A DNA stretch of 64,000 nucleotides from Selenomonas bovis DSM 23594 (GCF_000381005.1 NZ_KB908387.1:1-64000); one strand, 5' to 3'. Positions 47,866 through 56,635 are shown, counted from the first letter of the stretch. Program-made: numbers and translations. The notes: generated by a model not told the origin, from the letters alone.

Positions 47866-47894
47866 ATTATAACACGGCGAGACATACATGTAAA
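47866..47894 (-). promoter_or_regulatory. Promoter for tRNA-Ser
   Basis: Minus strand: -35 TTTACA (47894-47889), 17-base spacer, -10 TATAAT (47871-47866). Confidence 0.9.
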
Positions 47895-47927
47895 GTTTTT
47901 TCTATATGGCCACAAAGGCGGTATATC

Positions 47928-49613
47928 TCACTCTTCTGTCGCAGGGACACCCTCGGCCTTGCCGGTCACGAGCTCCCTGCCGCAGTGCTTGACGACGAGG
48001 ACAGCGAGCGTCATGAGCGCGAGCGCGAGGACGAGCTGGAGACCGTCGACGCCGATGACGAAGTTGCCGGCCATGAGCTTCGCGACAATGCCATAGACGC
48101 TCATGACGAGCGCCGTCATCGTGACGCAGAACATGAAGACCATCGGCACGTAGAGCATCCAGCCCTTACGCCCCGTGACTTTGAGGAACACGGCAAGCGC
48201 GATGAGCACGAGCGCGGAGAGCAGCTGGTTCGCCGCGCCGAAGAGCGGCCAGATGTTCATATAGCCAGCGAGGCAGAGCCCGTAGGCGAGTACGAGCGTG
48301 AGGATGGTCGAGACGTATTTGTCCATGAGGAAGCGCGTCGCGGCGCTCGTCTGCTCCCCTGCCGAGGGCTTGAGCATTTCCTGCAGGGACATGCGGCCGA
48401 TGCGCGCGACGGAGTCGATCGTCGTCATGCCGAGCGCCGAGACGCACATCGTGATGAAGCAGGCGGAGAAGCCCGCCGGAAAACCGAAGATCTGCGTGAA
48501 AAAGGTGCTGATGCCGCCCGCGAAGATCTGGAACGGCGTACCCTTCGCCATGACGCCGTTCTGCGCAGCCGCGCAGGCGATGACGAGCGCGACGACGCCG
48601 AGCAGGCACTCGCAGAGCATCGCGCCGTAGCCGACGGGCAGCATGTCGCGCTCGTTCGCGATGGCCTTGGAGGACGTGCCGGACGAGACGAGGCTGTGGA
48701 AGCCGGAGACCGCGCCGCAGGCAATCGTGATGAAGAGGATCGGGAAGAGCGGCTTGCCGTTCACCTCGAAGCCGACGAACGCCGGCATGTTGACGGACGG
48801 ATTCGCCGCGAGCACGCCGATGACGCCGCCGGCCACCATGCCGAGGAGCAGGAACGAGCTGAGGTAGTCGCGCGGCTCCATGAGCAGCCACATCGGCAGG
48901 ACCGCCGCGATGAAGCAATAGCCGAAGACGATGTAGCGCCACGTCGTCACATCGAAGTAGAGCGGGAACTGCATGCCGACGGCGAACATGCCTGCGACAA
49001 GCACAACCGCCACGAGGAACTTCAGTGCGCCGGAGGGCTTCACCTTGCTGATGAAGACGCCGAACGCCATCGCAACGACGATGTAGAGCATCGAGATCGT
49101 CGCGGCCTGCGCGCCCGGCGTGTTGAGCGTGCCGCCCGCGGCGAAGCCGTTGAACGTCTTGGCGATGATGTCGGCGAACGCTGCGATGACGAGCAGCGTA
49201 AAGAGCCAGCAGAAAAGCAGGAACAGGCGGCGGCCCGTCTCACCGACGTACTGCTCGATGAGCATGCCCATCGACTTGCCCTCGCTCTTGACCGAGGCGT
49301 AGAGCGCCGTGAAATCCTGTACGCAGCCGAAGAACGCGCCGCCGATGAGGATCCAGAGCAGCGCCGGCGCCCAGCCAAACATCGCCGCGATAATCGGGCC
49401 CGTCACAGGACCCGCGCCCGTAATGGACGAGAACTGGTGCGCGAACACCGTGAACCGCGACGCGGGCGCGTAGTCCTCGCCGTCATTCTTGCGGACCGCC
49501 GGCGTCTTCGCGTGCGGATCAATCCCCCAGGTCCGCGCGAGCCAGCGCCCGTAAAGCAGGTATGCCCCCGCGAACCACACGAGCGCGATACCGATCAGCA
49601 TCAAGCCTGACAT
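47928..49613 (-). CDS. cstA: CstA-family pyruvate/peptide transporter (carbon starvation protein A)
   Basis: 561 residues with about 14-16 transmembrane helices. Signatures: FAHQFSSITGAGPVTGPIIA near 58-77 and SGFHSLVSSGTSSKAIANE in the middle. CstA proteins import pyruvate (and peptides in some hosts) during starvation. A ribosome site GGAAGGA precedes the ATG, and a near-consensus promoter lies ~87 bases upstream. It is monocistronic, with tRNA-Ser starting just beyond it. Confidence 0.93.
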   Translation of the reverse strand: MSGLMLIGIALVWFAGAYLLYGRWLARTWGIDPHAKTPAVRKNDGEDYAPASRFTVFAHQFSSITGAGPVTGPIIAAMFGWAPALLWILIGGAFFGCVQDFTALYASVKSEGKSMGMLIEQYVGETGRRLFLLFCWLFTLLVIAAFADIIAKTFNGFAAGGTLNTPGAQAATISMLYIVVAMAFGVFISKVKPSGALKFLVAVVLVAGMFAVGMQFPLYFDVTTWRYIVFGYCFIAAVLPMWLLMEPRDYLSSFLLLGMVAGGVIGVLAANPSVNMPAFVGFEVNGKPLFPILFITIACGAVSGFHSLVSSGTSSKAIANERDMLPVGYGAMLCECLLGVVALVIACAAAQNGVMAKGTPFQIFAGGISTFFTQIFGFPAGFSACFITMCVSALGMTTIDSVARIGRMSLQEMLKPSAGEQTSAATRFLMDKYVSTILTLVLAYGLCLAGYMNIWPLFGAANQLLSALVLIALAVFLKVTGRKGWMLYVPMVFMFCVTMTALVMSVYGIVAKLMAGNFVIGVDGLQLVLALALMTLAVLVVKHCGRELVTGKAEGVPATEE

Positions 49614-49699
49614 GATATATCCTTCCTTCCATATCTATGAGTGCAATCACACGCAATCTCCAGGAGGTGTTCCTACTCCGTGGATATTGTGTACCTGAT

Positions 49700-49728
49700 A
49701 TTATATCCCTGCCCTATATATGTGTCAA
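49700..49728 (-). promoter_or_regulatory. Promoter for cstA
   Basis: Minus strand: consensus -35 TTGACA (49728-49723), 17-base spacer, -10 TATAAT (49705-49700). The leader of ~80 bases holds GGAG/CTCC, a weak hairpin. The gap 49614-49938 holds only this promoter and the terminator at 49848-49892. Confidence 0.95.
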
Positions 49729-49847
49729 CATGTAAATCATATTTTTTCGCTGATTTCAATCCGCGCCGCTTCTGTAAAGGAAATCCCCCCCCTAAACGCG
49801 CTATGAACGCGTCAAAATGCGACATACTATCTGTATTTTTACATAAT

Positions 49848-49892
49848 ATAAAAATCCCCTGATGACGTACACTCTGGTGCAGCATCAGGGGA
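49848..49892 (-). terminator. Terminator after the old-yellow-enzyme gene
   Basis: TCCCCTGATG pairs with CATCAGGGGA (49855-49864, 49883-49892), followed by TTTTTATA on the minus strand. Confidence 0.9.
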
Positions 49893-49938
49893 ATGATCTT
49901 TGTCAATGCGGTATGCCGTGCGGGAAACATCCGCACCT

Positions 49939-51042
49939 TTACGCGTCTTGCGCCGCCGCTTTCTGCGCGCGCGCCTTTGCACGCGCCTCTTTCCACTGCC
50001 AGACGCAGCGGTAGCCAGGATGCATCTCCGGCAGCACGAAGCAGCGGCAGCAGGAAACACAGATCGAGGGCGCGCCGCCAGCGAGCTCTTTGCGGAGGAA
50101 ATCCGGCTCGGCGATGAGCGCGCGGCCGAGCGAGACGAGCTCAAAGCCCGCGGCGAGCACGCGCTCCATGTCCGCAAGCGAGCGCACGCCGCCGACGAGG
50201 CTCATCGCCTGCCCCGGCACCGCTGCCTTGAGCCGCGCGCCCTCCTCGAGATAGTAGAGCGTCGCGTCCCGCGGCTGGTTGATGAAATCGACGCCCGAGA
50301 GCTCAACGAGCTCGACGCCGAGGCGCTGGAACTCCCGCAGCATGTAGAGCATCGCCGCGTGGTAGCCTGTGTGATCCTCGTGCTTCGTATCGAGGTTGAT
50401 CTTGACGAGGATGGGGAACGCGGCGCCGCAGGCCGCCTGGATGCCCTCGATGATCTCGCGCACGATGCGGAAGCGGTTCTCCTGGCTGCCGCCGTAGTCA
50501 TCCGTGCGCTGGTTGAACGTCGGATCGAGGAAGCGAGAGAGCAGGTAGGAGTGCGCGGCATGGAGCTGGACGCCGTCGCAGCCAGCAGTCTTGAGCCGCA
50601 CAGCGGCCGCGATGAAGCTATGCTCTATCTCCTTGATCTCCTCATGCGTGAGCGCGCGGGCCTCGCGCCCTTTCTTGAGCGGACGCGCGACGACATCCGC
50701 AAGGTCATCATAGCCGATGGCGCGCGGCCCCGCGTGGGAAATCTGCGGAATGAGCACGGCGCCCGCTGCATGGGCGATTTTCGCTGCGCGCCGGAACTGC
50801 GCCGCATAAGAATCGTCATAAATATTCACCTGCGTGGCATTCGCGCGCCCGCGCGGATCGACGCAGCAGTGCCCCGTGATGATGGTGCCGATACCCCCCT
50901 GTGCAAGCTCGGCGTACATCGCGTACTCCGCCTCTGTCATCCTGCCATCCTCATCCGCGAGGAAGCTGTGGACGGCCGAGCGGACGACGCGGTTTTTCAG
51001 CGTCAGGTGCTTCAGCTGTACTGGGGTTTCAATGATGCTCAT
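49939..51042 (-). CDS. NADH:flavin oxidoreductase, old-yellow-enzyme type with four-Cys Fe-S motif
   Basis: 367 residues from ATG 51042 (GAGGAGAG eight bases upstream). FMN TIM barrel of the OYE family with QISHAGPRA, GVQLHAAHSYLLSRFLDP and NQRTDDYGGSQENR. The C-terminus has C328-xx-C331-xx-C334-x11-C346, spaced like the [4Fe-4S] ligands of trimethylamine dehydrogenase and 2,4-dienoyl-CoA reductase, but the second flavin/NAD domains of those enzymes are absent, so the electron donor must be another protein. It probably reduces an activated C=C bond; substrate unknown. Confidence 0.88.
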   Translation of the reverse strand: MSIIETPVQLKHLTLKNRVVRSAVHSFLADEDGRMTEAEYAMYAELAQGGIGTIITGHCCVDPRGRANATQVNIYDDSYAAQFRRAAKIAHAAGAVLIPQISHAGPRAIGYDDLADVVARPLKKGREARALTHEEIKEIEHSFIAAAVRLKTAGCDGVQLHAAHSYLLSRFLDPTFNQRTDDYGGSQENRFRIVREIIEGIQAACGAAFPILVKINLDTKHEDHTGYHAAMLYMLREFQRLGVELVELSGVDFINQPRDATLYYLEEGARLKAAVPGQAMSLVGGVRSLADMERVLAAGFELVSLGRALIAEPDFLRKELAGGAPSICVSCCRCFVLPEMHPGYRCVWQWKEARAKARAQKAAAQDA

Positions 51043-51109
51043 AGACTTTCTCTCCTCTTTGACCCGCTGCGCAGGCATGCGCGCCCGCCTTGCAATCGGA
51101 TGCTACACA

Positions 51110-51219
51110 AAGCTACATGCACAAACCTCCACTTCGTGGACATTGTGCATCGCCCTTACAGTAAATCCAACCAATCGCGCTGCGCCTGCGGCTTGCGTTC
51201 CTGGGGATTTACATAGGAA
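51110..51219. repeat. Structured intergenic repeat, copy 2 (full length)
   Basis: Two nested structures: TGCACAA...TTGTGCA with TCCACTTCGTGGA inside, then GTAAATCC (51161-51168) pairing with GGATTTAC (51205-51212). Nearly the same sequence occurs at 62972-63084. It lies between the murA terminator and the old-yellow-enzyme start. Confidence 0.9.
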
Positions 51220-51255
51220 AAGCCTTCCCCGCGCAATGCGGGCAAGGCTTTTCCT
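51215..51255 (-). terminator. Terminator after murA
   Basis: A long hairpin: AGGAAAAGCCTT with AAGGCTTTTCCT outside and CCCGC with GCGGG inside. It starts within the murA stop codon. Confidence 0.85.
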
Positions 51256-52520
51256 CAGCGGTCCACACGCTCGATGGCAGCGCCGAGACCGACGAGTTTG
51301 CCGACGAGGTTGTCGTAGCCGCGGTCGATATGGTGGATATAGCCGACCTGTGTCTCGCCCTCCGCGACGAGCCCCGCGAGCACCATGGCCGCGCCCGCGC
51401 GCAGGTCGGTCGCCTTGACCTGGCAACCCGTGAGCTTCTCGACGCCCTCGACGACAGAGGTGCGCCCGTCGATACGGATGTTCGCACCCATGCGCTTGAG
51501 TTCATCGACGTGCATGAAGCGGTTTTCAAAGACCGTCTCCGTCACGAAGCCCGTTCCCTCAGAGACGGCGAGCATCGCCATGAACTGTGCCTGCATGTCC
51601 GTCGGGAAACCCGGGTACGGCATCGTCTTGATGTCGACAGCCTTCGTCTTCTGCGTGCAGCGCACACGGATACCGCTCACATCTTCCTCGATCTCAACGC
51701 CCGCTTCCTTGAGCTTGGCGATGACTGGCTTGAGATGCTCGCTGATGGCGTTCTCGACGTAGATATCCCCCCGCGTCATCGCCGCCGCGACCATGTACGT
51801 CCCCGCCTCGATGCGGTCGGGAATGATAGTGTAGTCGCGGCCGACAAGTTTCTTCGCACCGTCGATCTTGATGACGTTCGTGCCCGCGCCGCGGATCTTC
51901 GCGCCCATGACGTTGAGGTAGTTCGCGAGATCGACGATTTCCGGTTCCTGCGCCGGATTCTCGAGGATGGTCTGTCCCTCGGCCATCGAGGCGGCCATGA
52001 TGATGTTCTCCGTCGCACCAACGCTCGGGAAATCGAGATAAATCTTCGTCCCCTTGAGCCCCTCCGGCGCCGTCGCCTCGATGAAGCCGTGGCCGATTTC
52101 GATGTGCGCGCCGAGCATCTCGAAGCCCTTGAGATGCAGGTCGATGGGACGCGTGCCGATGGCGCAGCCGCCCGGCAGCGAAATCTTTGCCTTGCCGCAG
52201 CGAGCAAGCAGCGGCCCCATGATGAGGAACGATGCGCGCATCTTCCGCACGAGGTCATACGGTGCCTCGCAACTGCCGATGGTTGAGGCATCGACATGGA
52301 GCTGATGGCGCTCGGCGTCGAACTCCGCCTGAACGCCGAGCTTCCTGAGTACCTCCGTGATCGTCGTCACGTCCTCGAGCGCCGGCACCTCATCGAGCAG
52401 GCTCGGCGTATCCTGGCCGAGCAAGGTCGCCGCGATGATGGGCAGGACGGCGTTCTTCGCGCCGCTGATCTTGACGTGTCCCTCGAGCCGCCGTCCGCCG
52501 TGTATAATCAACTTTTCCAT
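51255..52520 (-). CDS. murA: UDP-N-acetylglucosamine 1-carboxyvinyltransferase
   Basis: 421 residues, EPSP-synthase-like fold. The fosfomycin-target cysteine is in [15 protein letters not shown]; the start [20 protein letters not shown] with KNA is typical. First committed step of peptidoglycan synthesis (enolpyruvyl transfer to UDP-GlcNAc). Firmicutes often have two murA genes; only one lies here. A -10-like TAATAT with -35 TTGCCA lies ~45 bases upstream. Confidence 0.97.
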   Translation of the reverse strand: MEKLIIHGGRRLEGHVKISGAKNAVLPIIAATLLGQDTPSLLDEVPALEDVTTITEVLRKLGVQAEFDAERHQLHVDASTIGSCEAPYDLVRKMRASFLIMGPLLARCGKAKISLPGGCAIGTRPIDLHLKGFEMLGAHIEIGHGFIEATAPEGLKGTKIYLDFPSVGATENIIMAASMAEGQTILENPAQEPEIVDLANYLNVMGAKIRGAGTNVIKIDGAKKLVGRDYTIIPDRIEAGTYMVAAAMTRGDIYVENAISEHLKPVIAKLKEAGVEIEEDVSGIRVRCTQKTKAVDIKTMPYPGFPTDMQAQFMAMLAVSEGTGFVTETVFENRFMHVDELKRMGANIRIDGRTSVVEGVEKLTGCQVKATDLRAGAAMVLAGLVAEGETQVGYIHHIDRGYDNLVGKLVGLGAAIERVDR

Positions 52521-52563
52521 TTAAGCAGTCGTTCCCCCTAGAAAATCGAAGCAATCTTTCCTT

Positions 52564-52592
52564 ATATTATCATCAACCCCTCCGTATGGCAA
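52564..52592 (-). promoter_or_regulatory. Probable promoter for murA
   Basis: Minus strand: -35 TTGCCA (52592-52587), 17-base spacer, -10 TAATAT (52569-52564). Upstream of it (52593-52745) nothing else was recognised. Confidence 0.5.
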
Positions 52593-52745
52593 GAGGGCAC
52601 GCGTCAGAAGCGCTGCGGATTTCCCGCACAGCGACGGTTGCGGCCCGTCTCCTGGCAGCGGCTGCCATTATACGCAGTCATCAGCAGGGTCGGCACGCTC
52701 GAAATGAGCGATTGCAGGCACAGGAGGACGCGTCGCCGCCAATGG

Positions 52746-54803
52746 TCAGGCCTTTGCCGTATGGTCGACCTTGAGTGTCACGTGGGCGACGTTGTCGATG
52801 ATATAGTTTGTCTCGAACTTCGTCTGGCCTTCTGCCTTCGCCGCCTTGTGGAGGAAATCCACCTTGCGCGGTGCCGACTTCGCGGCTGCAGCAGCACGCT
52901 TTGCTGCTGCAGCTGCCTCGCGCAGAACCTTTTTCTGCTCCTTTTCCGTGAGCGGCTGCGCAGCTGCACCAGGTGCGATGATAATCTCGTTGTTCCTGCC
53001 AGTCTCCGCGAGCGCCTTGAGCTTGTCTGCTGTCGTTTGCGCCTTGTCCGCCTCGGACTGGACGGCGACTCCCGTCGTCTGCTGGAGCAGCATGAGCGGC
53101 GTCACGGGGACCATGCCGCCGCCGCGCACATCGAGGTTCAACGTGCCATCCGGCTGGTTTTCCGGCACCGTATAGGGGATGAGCAGCGTCTCCTTGTCCT
53201 TGCGGTACGGCTTGATCGTCGTCTTGATCTGGACGGTCTCGCCTGGCCGCGCCGTCGTCTTATCAGGGATGGCCGAGACGATGGTCGCCGTCTTGCGGCC
53301 CGCCTCGACATCGACATCGACCTGCACATCGACGATGTCCGCCTCCTTGTCCGCATCCGCGCAGATGATGCCCATGGCCTGCAAGAGCTCGCCCACAGCG
53401 ACCTGGCCGACATCCGTCGTATTGTAGAACATGTTCTTGCGCACGAGCTTCCCGTCCGCTGCCGCGTTCGTCCGCACCGTGAACGAGAGCTGCGCCGTGC
53501 TCTCGCCGAGCGAGTCGCTCGTCTTGCTCATCGCCGCGTAGGCAAGCCCCGCGGAAAGCTGCGCGAGGTAGTCCTCATCGTAGGCGATGCGCGCGCCGTA
53601 AGTATCCTCACGCCCGAGCGAGGCATCCTTGACATGGATCTTCACAGGAACGACGGACGGGAACTCGCCGAGGCGTCCGGCTACCCCCGTCTCGCGATCT
53701 TGGTTGATACGGCCGATGATATTGCCGACATTGGCGATCTTCATGCCATTGCTCTGCCCCGCGATCGTGCCGACGACCGTCGCATCCGTCATGAAATAGT
53801 TCACGTTCCCCTTGTGCAGGAACGGATGGCCGAACGCGAGGACCTTGTTGCCATCCACGGCTGTCACCGTGCCCGTCGCGCCGACCGTGAAATCACCGCA
53901 GACGACGGCGACGCCGACCGCGCTCCCGGGCGCGAGGCTCGCGTCATAGTCCGTGCCGGCATTCGAGGCACCGCCGACCGCCGTGAGCTGCGTTGCACCG
54001 AGCCCGAGGCTCTTGCTGAGGAACTTCATACCCGCGGCATCGAACCCCGCCGCGAAGATCTGCCCTTTCGGCACGCGTGCCGGCTGCGTGGCCCTGCCCT
54101 TTAGCTGCGCGGCATTCTGCGCGACGGCGTCGGCAGCAATCGCGGTATGCGATGCCGGCAACGACGCGAGCGCCGCTGCGATGACATCCTCGAATGCCTC
54201 CTCGTTATGCACGCGCTCCGACTCCGCCGTCTCCTCAGCAGCCTCCTCGCGCTCATCCTGCGCGTCTTCCTTCTCCGCGGCCGCCTTGCCCTGTTTCTCC
54301 TTCTGCTTCTTCTCTTCCTCAGCCTGTCGCTTCGCCTTGTCCGCTGCGTATTTCTTGAGGTCGAAGGTATGCAGGCGCGTCTTGTTCTTCACATCCGGCA
54401 TCGACCAGAGCGGCAGCATCTCCTCGATGGGCGTGATGAAAAACGTGTAGGGCGTCATTTCCTTGAGTCCTGCCGCCACAGCGCCGACGAGCTTGCCATC
54501 CACATAGACGGGACTGCCGCTCATGCCCTGCAGGATGCCGCCCGCCTGCTCTGCGACAGGCCCCGACGCCTTCGCCATGATCATCGGCGTCGATCCCTTG
54601 CCGTTATCCAGCGTGCCGATGATGTCCACGTGGAAATCGCGAATCTCCCGCGTGGCGTCGACGACCGTATACGCCGTCCCCGACATGCCAGGCGTGATCT
54701 CCGCCGTCCGCCACGTCGCAGGCATCGCGAGCGCCGTAATCTCCAGGCTTCCGCAGAGGAGCGCGGCCACCGCGGCCGCCGCCTTCTTCATATACTTATG
54801 CAA
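52746..54803 (-). CDS. SpoIVB-like S55 peptidase family protein
   Basis: About 685 residues. TTG 54803 has GGGGTGA seven bases upstream; ATG 54791 (MKKAAAAV) is an alternative without a ribosome site. Numbering from that ATG: signal peptide ~1-22, S55 signature GGILQGMSGSPVYVDGKLVG at 84-103 (serine S91), a charged coiled coil ~145-200, then FGHPFLHKGNVNYFM at 320-334 (H322) and a C-terminal beta-rich part with a Lys/Ala tail. In SpoIVB the His precedes the Ser; here the order is Ser then His. The organism is unlikely to sporulate, so a role in envelope proteolysis is inferred. Confidence 0.8.
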   Translation of the reverse strand: MHKYMKKAAAAVAALLCGSLEITALAMPATWRTAEITPGMSGTAYTVVDATREIRDFHVDIIGTLDNGKGSTPMIMAKASGPVAEQAGGILQGMSGSPVYVDGKLVGAVAAGLKEMTPYTFFITPIEEMLPLWSMPDVKNKTRLHTFDLKKYAADKAKRQAEEEKKQKEKQGKAAAEKEDAQDEREEAAEETAESERVHNEEAFEDVIAAALASLPASHTAIAADAVAQNAAQLKGRATQPARVPKGQIFAAGFDAAGMKFLSKSLGLGATQLTAVGGASNAGTDYDASLAPGSAVGVAVVCGDFTVGATGTVTAVDGNKVLAFGHPFLHKGNVNYFMTDATVVGTIAGQSNGMKIANVGNIIGRINQDRETGVAGRLGEFPSVVPVKIHVKDASLGREDTYGARIAYDEDYLAQLSAGLAYAAMSKTSDSLGESTAQLSFTVRTNAAADGKLVRKNMFYNTTDVGQVAVGELLQAMGIICADADKEADIVDVQVDVDVEAGRKTATIVSAIPDKTTARPGETVQIKTTIKPYRKDKETLLIPYTVPENQPDGTLNLDVRGGGMVPVTPLMLLQQTTGVAVQSEADKAQTTADKLKALAETGRNNEIIIAPGAAAQPLTEKEQKKVLREAAAAAKRAAAAAKSAPRKVDFLHKAAKAEGQTKFETNYIIDNVAHVTLKVDHTAKA

Positions 54804-54856
54804 AAAATTCACCCCATCCGATTGCGGGCACTTCTCGTACGCGAGATGCCCTTCAT

Positions 54857-54885
54857 GAAAACCGGATGCGGCGAACCGCATCCGG
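54857..54885 (-). terminator. Possible leader terminator (attenuator) before the S55 peptidase gene
   Basis: CCGGATGCGG pairs with CCGCATCCGG (10 bp, 4-base loop) and is followed by TTTTC on the minus strand. It lies downstream of the promoter at 54938 and 54 bases before the start codon. Confidence 0.6.
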
Positions 54886-54899
54886 CCTATCCCATCGCC

Positions 54900-54926
54900 G
54901 AGGACAGCCGAGATGCAACCGTCCTC
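54900..54926. repeat. Upstream stem in the S55 leader
   Basis: GAGGAC (54900-54905) pairs with GTCCTC (54921-54926) around 15 bases. It precedes the terminator-like hairpin in the same leader. Confidence 0.5.
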
Positions 54927-54937
54927 AAGTCTTGTTC

Positions 54938-54946
54938 ATTATAGCA
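54938..54946 (-). promoter_or_regulatory. Extended -10 promoter for the S55 peptidase gene
   Basis: Minus strand TGCTATAAT: an extended -10 with TATAAT at 54943-54938. No good -35 was found, which is common for extended -10 promoters. Confidence 0.6.
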
Positions 54947-55023
54947 TACTCCGCCGCCTGCGGCAGATTTATTTTTCCGTCAGCAGCCCCGCCACAGATG
55001 GCAGCAGGCACCGCCCGCAAAGC

Positions 55024-56565
55024 TCACTTGTGAAGCACGACGATGGCTGAGCCGACACCGCGCTCACGCCCATCGGAGGGGGAGTTCAGTACCCGGCCGC
55101 CAGCGACGAGTTCCGACGAACCGCCACCGTCAAGGTTGAGCGCATCCTTCGCTCCGAATGCCTTCAGTAGCTGCGCCCACTCCGTGAGTGTGCAGCCATG
55201 AGAGGACTGCTGCCTGCCATCCACGACGGCGAGCAGATACGTGCCGCGCGTCGTCGTCGCAATCGCGCTACGCGGCTCGCGATGGCGGTCGATCTCCCCG
55301 AGCTGCTCCGCCGCCGTCGTCACATGGATGACGCCGTCCTTCAAGAGGCACGGCCCTACGCTCACGACCTCTGTCGCCCTGTCCCAAGGCGCGCCGAGCG
55401 TCTCATCGATTGTGACGGCATCCCCCACCTGCACCTGGGAATAAATATCCGCCGCCGCGCCGTGCAACGAGATAACGCAGCCATCTGCGGGAATGGCGGA
55501 GTTCCCTGCAGCGATGGCGGTCACGCGGCCATTCACCACTGTGAGTTCCCGTCCGTATTCGTTCGTCCGCGTACGCGGCCCGTAGTAGCGGTTGTAGATG
55601 ACGAGGCTGTCCGTGCCGCGCTCCACGTCGACGCCGCCCACATACTGCGTGACGCCGCCGATCGTCACGGAGCCGTTGTACGTCACCGTGCCGAAATACG
55701 CTTGGCCATTCGGCAGGATGCCCATCGCGCTGCGCGGAATATACGTCGTCCCGACCACCTCGCCGTTCGTCTTCGTCACGCCGATGAGGTCGCCGTTCCA
55801 GTTGAAAAAGGAGGCGTTGATGGCCGCGACGGCATTCACACTGTCAGAGATAGCGCTCGTTGTCGCAAGCCCCGGAATCTTGCCGCCCCCCAGCGCGACC
55901 TTGAGACGGTAGACCGCGGGATCGACATCGAGGAAATACGCCGTGACCCAGCCATCGTCCTGCCAGACATGATAGTCAAAGCGCATGAGACCAGCCGCGA
56001 GCTGGACGGCCTCCGTTCCCTCGGGGAGACCGAGTGCCGCGGCGGCAGCCTTGGCAGCCGCGGCAGCTTTCGTCGCAGCCGCAGCTTTCGCCGCAGCCGC
56101 CGTCTTCTCCGCCGCAGCAGCCTCACCGGCCGCCTTGCCCGCCGCCGGCTTCCGTGCGGTACCTGCTGCGACGGGATCCGTGAGGTCGAGGAAGAGACGC
56201 GGCGGATTCTTGAGCTGGCCTATGCTTGCCTTGCAAGCAGTTGCCAACGATACTACGACGCGCACCTCGCTGTCCGAGGCCGACCAGCGCACACCTTTCA
56301 CGCGCTTGCCCGTGACCATCGGCTGCTTGAGGCTGCGGCCCGCCCGGACGCCCTTGAGCACGACGGTCACGCGCTTGCCGTCCGCTGCTTTATCGAGCTC
56401 ATAGTCGGACGCCTCCGAGAGGTCCAGCACCACGCGGTCGCGCGCCGCCTCCGAATGGAAACGCACGCCGCTGAGCTGCGGCGCCGCGAGCGCCGCCCCT
56501 TGCAAGGCTGCGAGCAGCACAAGCGTCAAAATGAAATACCGCAATCGTCTCCAGAAAAAAACCAT
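55024..56565 (-). CDS. AMIN domain + phosphodiester glycosidase (NAGPA family) secreted protein
   Basis: 513 residues from ATG 56565 (GGGAGG ten bases upstream). Signal peptide (about 1-27), an AMIN-like beta domain (about 28-115; RFHSEAARDRVVLDLSEA), an Ala/Lys linker, then a phosphodiester glycosidase domain (about 160-513) with AAINASFFNWNGDLIG, DGRQQSSHGCTLTEWAQLL and the conserved NLDGGGSSELVAGGRV. NAGPA enzymes release phosphodiester-linked GlcNAc; the bacterial substrate may be a wall or capsule polymer. AMIN suggests peptidoglycan targeting. Confidence 0.88.
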   Translation of the reverse strand: MVFFWRRLRYFILTLVLLAALQGAALAAPQLSGVRFHSEAARDRVVLDLSEASDYELDKAADGKRVTVVLKGVRAGRSLKQPMVTGKRVKGVRWSASDSEVRVVVSLATACKASIGQLKNPPRLFLDLTDPVAAGTARKPAAGKAAGEAAAAEKTAAAAKAAAATKAAAAAKAAAAALGLPEGTEAVQLAAGLMRFDYHVWQDDGWVTAYFLDVDPAVYRLKVALGGGKIPGLATTSAISDSVNAVAAINASFFNWNGDLIGVTKTNGEVVGTTYIPRSAMGILPNGQAYFGTVTYNGSVTIGGVTQYVGGVDVERGTDSLVIYNRYYGPRTRTNEYGRELTVVNGRVTAIAAGNSAIPADGCVISLHGAAADIYSQVQVGDAVTIDETLGAPWDRATEVVSVGPCLLKDGVIHVTTAAEQLGEIDRHREPRSAIATTTRGTYLLAVVDGRQQSSHGCTLTEWAQLLKAFGAKDALNLDGGGSSELVAGGRVLNSPSDGRERGVGSAIVVLHK

Positions 56566-56609
56566 CAATACGTCTGCCTCCCAAAGCAAACCAGAATGCT
56601 CTCTACCAA

Positions 56610-56635
56610 GGAAGCGCTGGATGATCCCATGCTCC
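56610..56635 (+). repeat. Dispersed palindromic repeat, copy F (divergent)
   Basis: GGAAGCGCTGGATGATCCCA then TGCTCC. It lies in the 195-base gap between flgJ and the glycosidase start. Confidence 0.5.

Noticed and set aside
49923-50117. Small plus-strand frames at the 3' end of the old-yellow-enzyme gene
   Set aside because: They are antisense to the well-supported gene and have no start signals.
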